DNA of 64,000 nt. Origin: Bacillus cytotoxicus. Its GTDB lineage: Bacteria > Bacillota > Bacilli > Bacillales > Bacillaceae_G. The stretch is from positions 62,001-126,000 of the forward strand of contig NZ_JAMBOP010000008.1 in NCBI RefSeq assembly GCF_023715645.1. The letters are read 5' to 3'. The translations under genes and the position numbers were made by a program. How positions within the stretch are numbered: the stretch's first letter is position 1; each line of letters opens with the position of its first letter. Shown here piece after piece: positions 17,900-26,614 of this stretch. Below the pieces are notes generated by a model, which searched no databases, was not told the DNA's origin, and worked only from the letters and a program-made list of their open reading frames with translations.

Positions 17900-18770
17900 G
17901 TGACCCCTCCTCAAAAGCCGTAACAAAGACATCCTCAAGTGACATTGGCAATTCTTCTAATAAGAGCGGCTGTTCTTTATGAAATTTTTCTAACGTAGGT
18001 GCTACATTTCCTTCGATTAAAACGGTATATACTTTTCCTGTTTGCTGTAATACTTTCACGTTGCTTAAGTTTTCTAGTTTTTGTGGCAGTGAACGTTCAA
18101 AAGCGACTTGAATTTTTGCATATCGTGATTTTGTATCGTCTAAAGATGTAATGGATGCAACGGTATGATCTTTTAAAATGATGACTTTGTCTGCGATTTT
18201 TTCAATTTCATCTAAGTGATGCGTAGAAATGAGAATGGTAATTTCGCGTTCTGCTACTTCTTCAATTAAAAATTGCAAGATTTGCCTTTTTACGATTGGA
18301 TCAAGGCCGTTTGTTGGCTCGTCTAAAATAATGTATTCTACGCGAGTAGAAAAGGCTAAGATCATTGCTAATAATGCTTTCATTCCGCGGGAGTAGCTGC
18401 GAATTCGTTTGTCTGGTAAGTTAAAACGTTCTAGTAATTCATAGAAATAGTCTGCATTGAATTTATGATAGACGGCTTTATAGAATTTTACGATTTCTTT
18501 TACTGTATATCCGCTTAATACATTTGTAGAGTCTGGAACAAATACAACGGTTTGTTTTACTTCTGGATGTTTGTGCACGTCAATTTCGTTATATGTCACA
18601 GTGCCTTCATCCGGATTTAAAATTCCAACGAGTGTACGTAATAGTGTTGTTTTTCCGGCTCCGTTTCTTCCGAGTAAGCCGACGATGCTTCCTTTTTGTA
18701 AAGTAAATGAAATATCTTCTAATATCGTTTGATTATCAATTGTTTTCTTTACGTTCGTCACTTTTAGCAT
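17889..18770 (-). CDS. ABC transporter ATP-binding protein (YtrB-like)
   Basis: A 293-residue cytosolic ATPase. Walker A is GRNGAGKTTLLRTLVG, the signature region is SYSRGMKALLA (SRGM instead of LSGGQ, common in this ABC-2 branch), Walker B with catalytic Glu is YIILDEPTNGLDP, and the H-loop is STHHLDEIEK. A C-terminal extension of about 70 residues follows. It overlaps the regulator gene upstream by 35 bases and the first permease downstream by 11. It is the only ATPase for four permeases here, so it presumably drives several permease combinations. Confidence 0.88.
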   Translation of the reverse strand: MLKVTNVKKTIDNQTILEDISFTLQKGSIVGLLGRNGAGKTTLLRTLVGILNPDEGTVTYNEIDVHKHPEVKQTVVFVPDSTNVLSGYTVKEIVKFYKAVYHKFNADYFYELLERFNLPDKRIRSYSRGMKALLAMILAFSTRVEYIILDEPTNGLDPIVKRQILQFLIEEVAEREITILISTHHLDEIEKIADKVIILKDHTVASITSLDDTKSRYAKIQVAFERSLPQKLENLSNVKVLQQTGKVYTVLIEGNVAPTLEKFHKEQPLLLEELPMSLEDVFVTAFEEGSHVS

Positions 18771-19161
18771 GCGTATTTCCCCCTAATTCTTTATAGTATG
18801 AATCAATCCAATCATGAATTTTTTCTTTTGAAATACCAAGATACGAAGCTTCTAGTAACAATTGATGGAATTGTTTTTCTACCATAGCAATTTTCCTTTC
18901 ATCTTGTGCGGGAGTGATGGATTGCGAGACGAATGTTCCTTTGCCGCGCAGCGTTTCGATAATGCCTTGTCGCTCTAATTCTTGATACGCTTTACTCACC
19001 GTGTTTGGATTAATGACGAGTGAAGAGGCGAGTTCACGAACGGAAGGAAGTTTATCGCTAGATTCGAGCATCCCTCTTAAAATGAGCTCTTTAACATTAT
19101 GAACAATTTGTTCCCATATCGGAGTGTTGCTTCTTGGATCTAGTTGAATGTGCAAGAGCAA
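18736..19161 (-). CDS. GntR family regulator, YtrA subfamily
   Basis: A 141-residue repressor. The N-terminal winged helix is LPSVRELASSLVINPNTVSKAYQELERQGIIETLRGKGTFVS, here split around the recognition helix NPNTVSKAYQEL. The short C-terminal helical part (about 50 residues) is the YtrA-type dimerisation region. In B. subtilis YtrA represses an ABC operon induced by cell-wall antibiotics. The operator AGTGTA-N13-TACACT is found exactly upstream, so it should repress this whole operon. RBS AAAGGAGAC precedes the start. Confidence 0.88.
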   Translation of the reverse strand: MLLHIQLDPRSNTPIWEQIVHNVKELILRGMLESSDKLPSVRELASSLVINPNTVSKAYQELERQGIIETLRGKGTFVSQSITPAQDERKIAMVEKQFHQLLLEASYLGISKEKIHDWIDSYYKELGGNTHAKSDERKENN

Positions 19162-19186
19162 AGTCTCCTTTCTAATAAAAAGTATA

Positions 19187-19230
19187 AGTGTACTATTAGA
19201 TGTAATACACTTAATACAATATATAGTGTA
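19187..19230 (-). promoter_or_regulatory. Overlapping YtrA-type operators (three half-sites)
   Basis: AGTGTA (19187), 13 bases, TACACT (19206), 13 bases, AGTGTA (19225). The first pair is the remembered YtrA consensus AGTGTA-N13-TACACT; the middle half-site is shared with a second, oppositely arranged pair. They cover the -10 region of the operon promoter. Confidence 0.75.
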
Positions 19231-19254
19231 TTATCATTTGTCAACTATATTTTT
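19225..19254 (-). promoter_or_regulatory. Promoter of the YtrA-type operon
   Basis: Minus strand TTGACA followed by a spacer of 17 and TATTGT (or 15 and TATATT). The spacer contains one operator half-site. Confidence 0.55.
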
Positions 19255-19265
19255 AGAAAATTATG

Positions 19266-19294
19266 GTATAAAACCCCTTCGTTTGGAAAAAATA
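19266..19294 (+). promoter_or_regulatory. Sigma-F/G type promoter of dacF
   Basis: GTATA, 14 bases, GGAAAAAATA: fits the forespore sigma-F pattern (GYWTA, about 15-16, GGNNANANTW), 26 bases before the dacF ATG. Confidence 0.6.
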
Positions 19295-19320
19295 GGTGTG
19301 ATATAGAATGGAGGGTTGTC

Positions 19321-20505
19321 ATGAAGCGATTAATAGGAATACTTGTTTGTTTCATGTTATTGCTTTCTGCAGTTCCAATTAGTTTTGCGCAGTCTGAGAA
19401 AAAGGAAGCCGAAGCGGAAACAAAACCAAAACTAGCGGAACAAGCATCGTCAGCAATTGTGATTGAGCAGGATACCGGGAAAGTTTTATTTGAAAAAAAT
19501 CCAAATGAAAAGTTGCCGCCTGCTAGTATGACAAAAATTATGACTATGTTGCTTATTATGGAACAAATTGAAAAAGGAAAATTAAAACTGACGGATAAAG
19601 TAAGAACGAGTGAACACGCAGCTTCTATGGGAGGTTCACAAATTTTCCTTGAGCCTGGTGAAGAAATGACAGTCGATGAAATGTTAAAAGGTATTGCTAT
19701 TGCCTCTGGAAATGACGCATCGGTTGCCGTAGCTGAACACATCGCTGGATCAGAAGACGGATTTGTAGATAAGATGAATAAAAAAGCAAAAGATTTAGGA
19801 CTAAAAAATACTCATTTTCAAAATCCAACAGGTCTTCCAGCAAAAAATCATTATTCAACGGCAAATGACATGGCGGTTATGGCAAAGGAATTAATGAAAT
19901 ACCCATTAATCCGTAAATATACAGGAAAATATGAAGATTATTTACGTGAAGATACGGATAAGAAATTTTGGCTTGTCAATACGAATAAGCTTGTTCGTTT
20001 CTATCCAGGTGTTGACGGTGTGAAAACTGGATTTACTACAGAAGCAAAATATTGTTTAACAGCATCGGCAGAACGGAATGGGATGCGCGTTATTTCTGTC
20101 ATTATGGGCTCTCCAACATCAAAGGAACGAAATGCGGAAGTAACAAAGCTTCTTGATTATGCATTTAGTCAATATATGACGAAAAAGATGTATACAAGAG
20201 GAGAAAAAATCAAAACGGTAAAAGTAGGAAAAGGAAAAAAAGAAACAGTCGACTTAGTAGCTTCTGATAATGCTTCTCTTTTAATGAAAAAAGGCGAGAC
20301 ATTGAAGGATATTAAAAAAGAAATAGTTACCGAGGAGAAGGTGAAAGCTCCGATTAAAAAAGGAGATGCCTTAGGTACACTCGTTATAAAAAAAGGGAAT
20401 GAAGTGTTAATGAAACAAACAATTGTTGCAAAAGAAGATGTTGCAGCAGCGAGTTGGTGGGAGTTATTTAAACGAAGTCTTGGGACGTTTTCGACATCGA
20501 AATAG
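19321..20505 (+). CDS. dacF: D-alanyl-D-alanine carboxypeptidase DacF
   Basis: A 394-residue penicillin-binding protein. A signal peptide ends near ISFAQS, and the serine peptidase motifs are SMTK (SxxK nucleophile), SGND (SxN) and VKTGFT (KTG). The C-terminal beta-rich PBP5 domain and an amphipathic terminal helix (WWELFKRSL) attach it to the membrane. It removes the terminal D-Ala of peptidoglycan stem peptides and sets cortex cross-linking with SpoIIAA-SigF downstream, as in B. subtilis. I chose ATG 19321, with GGAGGG upstream; longer in-frame starts run through the promoter. Confidence 0.94.
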   Translation: MKRLIGILVCFMLLLSAVPISFAQSEKKEAEAETKPKLAEQASSAIVIEQDTGKVLFEKNPNEKLPPASMTKIMTMLLIMEQIEKGKLKLTDKVRTSEHAASMGGSQIFLEPGEEMTVDEMLKGIAIASGNDASVAVAEHIAGSEDGFVDKMNKKAKDLGLKNTHFQNPTGLPAKNHYSTANDMAVMAKELMKYPLIRKYTGKYEDYLREDTDKKFWLVNTNKLVRFYPGVDGVKTGFTTEAKYCLTASAERNGMRVISVIMGSPTSKERNAEVTKLLDYAFSQYMTKKMYTRGEKIKTVKVGKGKKETVDLVASDNASLLMKKGETLKDIKKEIVTEEKVKAPIKKGDALGTLVIKKGNEVLMKQTIVAKEDVAAASWWELFKRSLGTFSTSK

Positions 20506-20534
20506 CGGCAATAAAGTTGCCGCTTTCAATTTTA
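20504..20534 (+). terminator. Terminator of dacF
   Basis: AGCGGCAA/TTGCCGCT stem then TTCAATTTT; imperfect T tail, so some readthrough into spoIIAA is possible. Confidence 0.65.
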
Positions 20535-20561
20535 CTGTTATTTCGATAGTGAGAGATGTTT

Positions 20562-20748
20562 CTATATGAATCCATTTTCATGTTTCGACATATAGATTGC
20601 GGCTATGCAGAAGAGTCTGCACTTGCTCCCTTTGTTTTACTTTGTATGTGGTAGGAAAGGGCACTGACCGCTTCTATACATGGCCAGATGCTCTCGCCCA
20701 CTGAAAAAGAATGGCTTTATGTCGTTTTTAAAATTTGGATTTATATAG
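20562..20748 (-). repeat. bcr-like repeat copy, reverse orientation
   Basis: Minus-strand core GAGAGCATCTGGCC, GCGGTCAGTGCC; plus-strand ends ATGAATCCATTTTCATG and AATTTGGATTTATATAG. It separates dacF from spoIIAA. Confidence 0.8.
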
Positions 20749-20761
20749 AAGGTTCATTTTA

Positions 20762-20820
20762 TGACGAAATAGTACTTCTTTTGTCAGGTGGAAGGATTCT
20801 CTCTTTGTTTTAGAGAAAAA
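20762..20820 (+). promoter_or_regulatory. Spo0A box and sigma-H-like promoter of spoIIA (tentative)
   Basis: TGACGAA at 20762 equals the 0A box TGNCGAA. AGGATTCT (20793) with GAGAAAAA (20813) could be a sigma-H promoter, as known for B. subtilis spoIIA; the -10 match is poor. Confidence 0.4.
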
Positions 20821-20874
20821 CTTCTTATATGTTTTGCGTGTATACGCGAATTTTGAATGTAAGGAGGAAATAGA

Positions 20875-21225
20875 GTGAGTCTATCCATCCATTTAGAAGT
20901 AAAGCGTGACGTCTTATGTGTTCGTTTAGCAGGCGAACTAGATCATCATACCGCCGAAGAGTTGCGAGCGAAAGTAACTGATATGATTGAGACGCATCAT
21001 ATTCATCATATTATTTTAAATTTAGAGCAATTAGCATTTATGGATAGTTCTGGTCTTGGTGTTGTATTAGGAAGATATAAACATGTCAAAAGCTTAGGCG
21101 GAGAAATGGTTGTTTGTGCAATTTCTCCTGCTGTGAAGCGTTTATTTGAGATGTCAGGGCTGTTTAAAATTATTCGATTAGAAGAAAATGAAGCACATGC
21201 GCTCGCGACGTTGGGGGTGGCATAG
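20875..21225 (+). CDS. spoIIAA: Anti-sigma F factor antagonist SpoIIAA
   Basis: A 116-residue STAS-domain protein. The phosphorylation site is in [15 protein letters not shown]; Ser58 is the residue phosphorylated by SpoIIAB in B. subtilis. Unphosphorylated SpoIIAA pulls SpoIIAB off sigma-F in the forespore. GTG start with AAGGAGG eight bases before. The next gene starts immediately after its stop. Confidence 0.95.
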   Translation: MSLSIHLEVKRDVLCVRLAGELDHHTAEELRAKVTDMIETHHIHHIILNLEQLAFMDSSGLGVVLGRYKHVKSLGGEMVVCAISPAVKRLFEMSGLFKIIRLEENEAHALATLGVA

Positions 21226-21666
21226 ATGAGAAATGAAATGAACCTTCAATTTTCAGCATTAAGTCAAAATGAATCGTTTGCTCGCGTTACAGTTGCTGCT
21301 TTTATTGCACAGCTTGATCCAACGATGGAAGAATTAACGGAAGTGAAAACCGTTGTGTCAGAGGCAGTAACGAATGCCATTATTCATGGATATGAAGGGA
21401 ACTTTGATGGCATCGTATATATTACAGTTATTTTGGAAGATGATATGGTGAAGTTAACGATTCGTGACGAAGGGATTGGAATTTTAGATTTAGATGAAGC
21501 ACGGCAACCCCTTTTTACAACAAAACCCGAATTAGAGCGTTCTGGAATGGGATTTACCATTATGGAAAATTTTATGGACGAAGTAGAGGTTATTTCTAAT
21601 GAATCTTTCGGGACAACGATCCATTTGACGAAGTATCTATCAAAAAGTAACGCTCTATGCAATTAA
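21226..21666 (+). CDS. spoIIAB: Anti-sigma F factor and serine kinase SpoIIAB
   Basis: A 146-residue GHKL-fold kinase that holds sigma-F inactive and phosphorylates SpoIIAA. The N box is [16 protein letters not shown], the G1 box is RDEGIGI, and the G2 box is [13 protein letters not shown]. It starts at the base after the spoIIAA stop, so the pair is translationally coupled and made in fixed ratio. Confidence 0.95.
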   Translation: MRNEMNLQFSALSQNESFARVTVAAFIAQLDPTMEELTEVKTVVSEAVTNAIIHGYEGNFDGIVYITVILEDDMVKLTIRDEGIGILDLDEARQPLFTTKPELERSGMGFTIMENFMDEVEVISNESFGTTIHLTKYLSKSNALCN

Positions 21667-21678
21667 GGAGAATTGCCT

Positions 21679-22437
21679 ATGGACATAGAGGTCAGAAGTG
21701 AAAAAGGAAAAGGACAGTTAAAGGATCAGGAACTAAAAGAATTAATTAAAAGAAGTCAACAAGGCGATCAAGGAGCGAGAGATTTAATTGTACAAAGTAA
21801 TATGAGGCTTGTTTGGTCCGTTGTACAACGCTTTTTAAACCGTGGTTACGAGCCGGAGGACTTGTTTCAAATTGGCTGTATTGGGTTGCTAAAATCTGTC
21901 GATAAATTTGATCTATCTTTTGATGTAAAGTTTTCAACGTATGCAGTTCCAATGATTATTGGAGAAATTCAACGTTTTTTACGTGATGATGGCACAGTGA
22001 AAGTAAGTCGTTCGTTAAAAGAAACGGGCAATAAAATTCGTAAAATGAAAGATGAATTATCGAAAGAGTATGGCCGGGCGCCGACAATTACAGAAATAGC
22101 AGAGGCGTTAGAACTAACGCCAGAAGAAGTTGTAATGGCGCAAGAAGCAAGCCGGACACCATCATCGATACATGAAACGGTGTATGAAAATGATGGTGAT
22201 CCTATTACTATTTTAGATCAAATTGCGGATCGCTCTGAAACAAAGTGGTTTGATAAGATTGCGTTAAAAGAAGCAATTCGTGAATTAGATGAGCGTGAAC
22301 GGTTGATTGTATATTTGCGGTATTATAAAGATCAGACACAATCGGAAGTAGCAGAGCGTTTAGGGATCTCTCAAGTACAAGTATCAAGGCTAGAAAAGAA
22401 AATATTAAAGCAAATGAAGGAACGAATAGGCGAATAG
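21679..22437 (+). CDS. sigF: RNA polymerase sigma-F factor
   Basis: A 252-residue sigma-70 family factor for early forespore transcription. Region 2 is NMRLVWSVVQRFLNRGYEPEDLFQIGCIGL through KFSTYAVPMIIGEIQRFLRDDG (quoted here in pieces), region 3 has VSRSLKETGNKI, and the region 4 HTH is QSEVAERLGISQVQVSRLEK. ATG 21679 is chosen because AAGGAG lies eight bases before; a TTG at 21673 has no site. Its target dacF is in this window with a matching promoter. Confidence 0.95.
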   Translation: MDIEVRSEKGKGQLKDQELKELIKRSQQGDQGARDLIVQSNMRLVWSVVQRFLNRGYEPEDLFQIGCIGLLKSVDKFDLSFDVKFSTYAVPMIIGEIQRFLRDDGTVKVSRSLKETGNKIRKMKDELSKEYGRAPTITEIAEALELTPEEVVMAQEASRTPSSIHETVYENDGDPITILDQIADRSETKWFDKIALKEAIRELDERERLIVYLRYYKDQTQSEVAERLGISQVQVSRLEKKILKQMKERIGE

Positions 22438-22455
22438 TCTATTCGTTTTTTTATT
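22431..22455 (+). terminator. Terminator of the spoIIA operon
   Basis: CGAATAG/TATTCG stem overlapping the sigF stop, then TTTTTTT. Confidence 0.8.
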
Positions 22456-22469
22456 TGACGAAAAAAGTT

Positions 22470-22499
22470 GTATTAGAAAAATTTCCAATATCCATACTA
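22470..22499 (+). promoter_or_regulatory. Sigma-G promoter of the spoVA operon
   Basis: GTATT, exactly 18 bases, CATACTA. This fits sigma-G (GHATR-N18-CATNHTA) as expected for spoVA. Confidence 0.6.
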
Positions 22500-22520
22500 C
22501 AACTACGAGGAATAGTTAAG

Positions 22521-22606
22521 ATGAGAAAATTGTTATTCTTCTTATCGCATTTGTTCTTGGTAAGGTGGTAGGATCTTTATTTCATTGGATTTATTTTGTG
22601 AAATAG
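22521..22606 (+). pseudogene. Small hydrophobic ORF with a one-base frameshift, head of spoVA
   Basis: An ATG with GAGGAATAG upstream opens a frame that ends after 16 codons. Adding one A to the AAAA run just after the start would give a 28-residue protein beginning MRKIVILLIAFVLGKVVGS and ending HWIYFVK, a single membrane segment with a GxxxG motif, stopping right before the spoVAC ribosome site. I therefore read it as a broken small gene, or a sequencing slip in a homopolymer. No family recognised. Confidence 0.5.
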
Positions 22607-22617
22607 GAGGCGTGTCA

Positions 22618-23073
22618 ATGGCGGTGCAAAAATTAAAAGATGATTATACGAATAAAGTGAAAAAGTATCAACCAAAACCTAACTATATGATGAATTGCCT
22701 AAAGGCTTTTGTTGTAGGAGGGCTTATTTGTACATTAGGTGAAGCGTTGATGAAGATGTATATCCACTATTTTGATTTTACGGAGAAAAATGCAGGAAAT
22801 CCAGCAATCACAACATTAATATTACTTTCAGCTATTTTAACGGGTCTTGGTGTATATGATAAGCTAGGGCAATTTGCAGGAGCAGGATCAGCAATCCCGG
22901 TTACTGGATTTGCCAATTCAATGGTGAGTGCGGCGATGGAGCATCGTAGTGAAGGGATTGTTCTTGGAATTGCCACAAATATGTTTAAGATTGCTGGAAG
23001 TGTCATTGTATTTGGAGTTGTTGGGGCGTATGTTGTAGGTCTTATTCGATATACATGGAAGCTCTTCCAATGA
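22618..23073 (+). CDS. spoVAC: Stage V sporulation protein AC
   Basis: A 151-residue membrane protein of the SpoVA channel that takes dipicolinic acid into the forespore and releases it at germination. A basic N terminus (DDYTNKVKKYQPKPNYM) precedes four membrane segments; LYDKLGQFAGAGSAIPVTGFANS-type loops are hallmarks of SpoVAC/AE (here VYDKLGQFAGAGSAIPVTGF). ATG 22618 has GGAGG upstream. Known SpoVAC acts as a mechanosensitive channel. spoVAA and spoVAB, which precede it in B. subtilis, are not present here. Confidence 0.93.
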   Translation: MAVQKLKDDYTNKVKKYQPKPNYMMNCLKAFVVGGLICTLGEALMKMYIHYFDFTEKNAGNPAITTLILLSAILTGLGVYDKLGQFAGAGSAIPVTGFANSMVSAAMEHRSEGIVLGIATNMFKIAGSVIVFGVVGAYVVGLIRYTWKLFQ

Positions 23074-23101
23074 TGAAAGTTTAAAGTAAAGGAGAAGGTA
23101 G

Positions 23102-24115
23102 ATGAGATTAACTGGGAAACAAACGTGGTTATTTCAAAATGATGTATATGTAAATGCAACGGGGACGGCTGTTGGGCCGGATGAGGCAAAGGGTCCGCTT
23201 GGAGAGAGTTTTGATATTACATATGATGATTTGCATTGCGAAGAAGAGAGCTGGGAGTTAGCGGAAAGAAGGTTAATGAGAGAGTCGATTCAACAAGCAT
23301 TGCGAAAAGAAAAAATGCAAGCATCTGATATTGATTTTTTTTTAGCTGGAGATTTATTAAATCAAACAGTTACGGCAAATTATGTTGCAAGAGAGCTTTC
23401 TATTCCGTTTTTAGGAATGTTTGGAGCGTGTTCTACTTCGATGGAGACGTTAGCTGTTGGCGCAGCATTTATTGATGGTGGATTTGCAAATCGCGTGTTG
23501 GCAACAGTGAGTAGTCATAATGCCACTGCTGAACGGCAATTTCGTTATCCAACAGAGTATGGAGGACAAAAGCCGTCTACAGCGACATTTACTGTTACAG
23601 GAGCTGGTACAGCTTTAATGAGTCGTGAAAGAAGCTCAATTAAAGTTACATCAGCAACGATTGGAAAAGTTCAAGATTTAGGTATAGCAGATCCGTTTGA
23701 TATGGGATCGGCAATGGCACCTGCTGCAGCTCATACAATTGGGCAGCATTTCAAAGATTTAAACAGGAGCGCTGCAGATTACGATTTAATTGTGACTGGT
23801 GATTTATCAGGAGTTGGAACGCCAATTGCACGGCAGCTTTTGTTAGATGAAGGATATGATCTAGGGAATGTTTATAATGATTGCGGTTTAATGATTTATA
23901 GAGATGACCAGCAAGTATTTGCGGGAGGAAGTGGTTGTGCTTGTTCCGCAGTTGTAACGTATGGACATTTAATGAAAGAAATGAAAGAAGGGAATTTACA
24001 AAGGATTTTCGTTGTAGCAACAGGTGCTTTGTTAAGTCCGATCATGATTCAGCAAAAAGAAACGATTCCAACGATTGCACACGGTATCGTATTTGAAAGA
24101 ATAAAAGAGGTGTAA
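23102..24115 (+). CDS. spoVAD: Stage V sporulation protein AD
   Basis: A 337-residue soluble protein with a thiolase-like fold that binds dipicolinic acid directly. Marks are TWLFQNDVYVNATGTAVGP at the N terminus and FGACSTSMETLAVGA around the thiolase-type Cys. The length is as in B. subtilis. It follows spoVAC by 28 bases with AAAGGAGAAGG. Confidence 0.94.
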   Translation: MRLTGKQTWLFQNDVYVNATGTAVGPDEAKGPLGESFDITYDDLHCEEESWELAERRLMRESIQQALRKEKMQASDIDFFLAGDLLNQTVTANYVARELSIPFLGMFGACSTSMETLAVGAAFIDGGFANRVLATVSSHNATAERQFRYPTEYGGQKPSTATFTVTGAGTALMSRERSSIKVTSATIGKVQDLGIADPFDMGSAMAPAAAHTIGQHFKDLNRSAADYDLIVTGDLSGVGTPIARQLLLDEGYDLGNVYNDCGLMIYRDDQQVFAGGSGCACSAVVTYGHLMKEMKEGNLQRIFVVATGALLSPIMIQQKETIPTIAHGIVFERIKEV

Positions 24116-24118
24116 TAT

Positions 24119-24469
24119 GTGGAATTTATATATGCGTTTTTAGTTGGAGGGGCGATTTGTGTTGTCGGACAACTATTGTTCGATTTTACGAAATTAACAC
24201 CTGCACATGTGATGGCAATTTTCGTAGTAGCTGGTGCTATTTTAGATGGTTTTGGCATTTATGACAAACTGATTCAGTTTGCAGGAGCGGGAGCGACTGT
24301 TCCGATTACGAGTTTTGGTCATTCTTTATTGCATGGTGCGATGGAAGCGGCAGAAAAGCATGGTTATCTTGGGATTGGAATGGGAATGTTTAAGTTAACA
24401 TCTGTTGGAATTTCAGCAGCGATTTTGTTTTCGTTTTTAGCAGCACTTATTTTTAAACCGAAAGGATAA
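24119..24469 (+). CDS. spoVAE: Stage V sporulation protein AE (AEb)
   Basis: A 116-residue membrane protein paralogous to SpoVAC; the motif [20 protein letters not shown] repeats the SpoVAC loop, and three to four membrane helices are visible. It is part of the DPA channel. The GTG start lies three bases after the spoVAD stop, with AGAGGTG inside the spoVAD end. Confidence 0.92.
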   Translation: MEFIYAFLVGGAICVVGQLLFDFTKLTPAHVMAIFVVAGAILDGFGIYDKLIQFAGAGATVPITSFGHSLLHGAMEAAEKHGYLGIGMGMFKLTSVGISAAILFSFLAALIFKPKG

Positions 24470-24474
24470 ATAAG

Positions 24475-25053
24475 ATGAGAAGAAGGGTTATTTTGGTGAC
24501 AGACGGAGATGAATATGCACAGCGAACAATCGAGTTACTGGCAAAAGAGTTTGGCGGACGATGTATTTCGGCCACGCAAAGTAATCCAACAAAATTAACA
24601 GGGAGAAAGATTGTTGAACTTATCATGCAAACACCACATGACCCGGTTTTTGTTATGTTTGATGATAGCGGATATATTGGAGAAGGATCAGGAGAGAAGG
24701 CATTAAAATATGTGGCAATGAGTAAACAAATCGATGTGCTTGGTGTGTTGGCGGTTGCTTCTAATACGCATCATTGGGAATGGGCGCGAGTTGATGTAAG
24801 TGTCGATCGAGAAGGACGATTAACTGAATATGGTGTTGATAAATTTGGCTTGGCGGATGTTGAACTAGGAAGAATTAACGGTGATACCGTTTACTGTTTA
24901 GATGAATTACATGTTCCTATTATTGTTGGAATCGGTGATATTGGAAAAATGTACGGTAATGATGACTCGAAACGTGGCTCGCCAATTACAAAACAAGCAA
25001 TTCAATTAATTTTAGAAAGGAGTGGATTTTATGACCAACACAAAAAAGACTAA
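24475..25053 (+). CDS. spoVAEa: Stage V sporulation protein AEa
   Basis: A 192-residue soluble protein beginning [20 protein letters not shown], with [19 protein letters not shown] and [20 protein letters not shown]. It matches the SpoVAEa family found only in some Bacillales spoVA operons; its biochemical role is unknown. Its 3' end overlaps the start of spoVAF by 23 bases. Confidence 0.9.
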   Translation: MRRRVILVTDGDEYAQRTIELLAKEFGGRCISATQSNPTKLTGRKIVELIMQTPHDPVFVMFDDSGYIGEGSGEKALKYVAMSKQIDVLGVLAVASNTHHWEWARVDVSVDREGRLTEYGVDKFGLADVELGRINGDTVYCLDELHVPIIVGIGDIGKMYGNDDSKRGSPITKQAIQLILERSGFYDQHKKD

Positions 25054-26503
25054 CATACCAATTTCTTTATTTTTAAGTGACAATGAAAATTATTTAAAGC
25101 AAACGGTTGGGCTTGGCGTTACCTTTGATGTAGGAATTCGTAAATTTCAATTTTTAGATAAAGAAATCGGCGTTTTATTTGTGAACGGCTTATGTGATTC
25201 GAACTATATCATACACATTCTTGAAGAGGTTATTGATACGAATGAAATACAAGGGTATCAAGAAAATACGGTAAAGTTGCTAGAAAATCGTCTGATTCAT
25301 CAACAAGTAAGTAAAGTAAAGACGATGGATGATGTTATATTTCAAGTGCTATCAGGGTTAATTGTTATTTTTGTTGAGGGAGAGACAGAAGCATTTGTAA
25401 TTGATGTTCGTAGTTATCCAGGACGAACTCCGACAGAGCCGGATACAGAGAAAGTTGTCAGAGGTGCGCGCGATGGATTTGTTGAAAATATTATTGTAAA
25501 CACAGCTCTTATTCGGAGACGTATTCGTGATCCGCGTTTGCGACATGAAATTATTAGGGTGGGAGAGCGGTCACGCACAGATCTTTGTATTGCATATATA
25601 CAAGATATTGCGAATCCCGATTTAGTAAAAATAATAAAGCAAGAGATAGAAAATATTCAAATTGACGGTGTAACAATGGCGGATAAAACAATTGAGGAGT
25701 TTCTTGTGAAACAAGGGTACAACCCTTTTCCGCTGATTCGTTATACAGAGAGACCAGATGTCGCTGCAAATCATTTGTTAGAAGGTCACGTTTTACTTTT
25801 GACAGATACTTCTCCTAGTGCAATTATTACACCAACAACATATTTTCATCATGTACAGCATGCAGAGGAATTTCGGCAAAATCCTGCCGTTGGAACATTT
25901 TTACGATGGGTTCGTTTTTTAGGAGTTATCTTTTCATTATTCTTATTGCCACTTTGGCTTGCATTTGTAATGGATCCTGCTTTATTACCAGAAAAGCTTG
26001 CTTTTATTGGACCGAATAAAGTGACGAATATACCAATTGCCTTGCAGATTATTTTAGCAGAAGTAGGGCTAGAGTTTCTGAGGATGGCATCAATCCATAC
26101 ACCAACACCGTTGTCATCGGCAGCTGGGTTAATATCGGCTATATTAATTGGTCAAATCGCAATCAATGTCGGTCTATTTGTACCAGAAGTCATTTTATAT
26201 ACCGCCATTTCTATGATTGGATCCTATGCAACGCCAAGTTATGAATTAGGGTTAGGGAATAAAGTTGGTAAATTATTTCTGATTGTATGTACTGCTTTAT
26301 TTCAAGAAATCGGATTTGTTGTTGGAATGACATTGTTGATTTTATTTTTAACATCGATTAAAAGTTTACAAACGCCATATCTTTGGCCGTTTCTTCCATT
26401 TGATTGGGGCGCATTGGTGAAGGTTTTAATACGACCAACTATTTCTAGTTTGAAGGTACGTCCTAGCATTGTCCATCCTCAAAATAGTAAGAGACAAAAA
26501 TGA
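25031..26503 (+). CDS. spoVAF: Stage V sporulation protein AF (GerA-family)
   Basis: A 490-residue membrane protein of the GerAA/GerBA family. A cytoplasmic N-terminal half carries [19 protein letters not shown]-type germination protein sequence ([15 protein letters not shown]). About five membrane helices follow from residue 290 ([17 protein letters not shown] onward) with the conserved [16 protein letters not shown]. It is thought to act in germination with other receptors. ATG 25031 is chosen (AAAGGAG eight bases before). Confidence 0.92.
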   Translation: MTNTKKTNIPISLFLSDNENYLKQTVGLGVTFDVGIRKFQFLDKEIGVLFVNGLCDSNYIIHILEEVIDTNEIQGYQENTVKLLENRLIHQQVSKVKTMDDVIFQVLSGLIVIFVEGETEAFVIDVRSYPGRTPTEPDTEKVVRGARDGFVENIIVNTALIRRRIRDPRLRHEIIRVGERSRTDLCIAYIQDIANPDLVKIIKQEIENIQIDGVTMADKTIEEFLVKQGYNPFPLIRYTERPDVAANHLLEGHVLLLTDTSPSAIITPTTYFHHVQHAEEFRQNPAVGTFLRWVRFLGVIFSLFLLPLWLAFVMDPALLPEKLAFIGPNKVTNIPIALQIILAEVGLEFLRMASIHTPTPLSSAAGLISAILIGQIAINVGLFVPEVILYTAISMIGSYATPSYELGLGNKVGKLFLIVCTALFQEIGFVVGMTLLILFLTSIKSLQTPYLWPFLPFDWGALVKVLIRPTISSLKVRPSIVHPQNSKRQK

Positions 26504-26530
26504 GCAGAAAAAAATTTCTGCTCATTTTTG
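26496..26530 (+). terminator. Terminator of the spoVA operon
   Basis: AAAAATGAGCAGAAA/TTTCTGCTCATTTTT; overlaps the spoVAF stop. Confidence 0.92.
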
Positions 26531-26614
26531 CGATAAATTTATTTTGTTTTAACAAAAGCATAACATTTCTTTTGTACAATAGACGTAAATATGATGTATG
26601 GAAGGAGAGATTAC

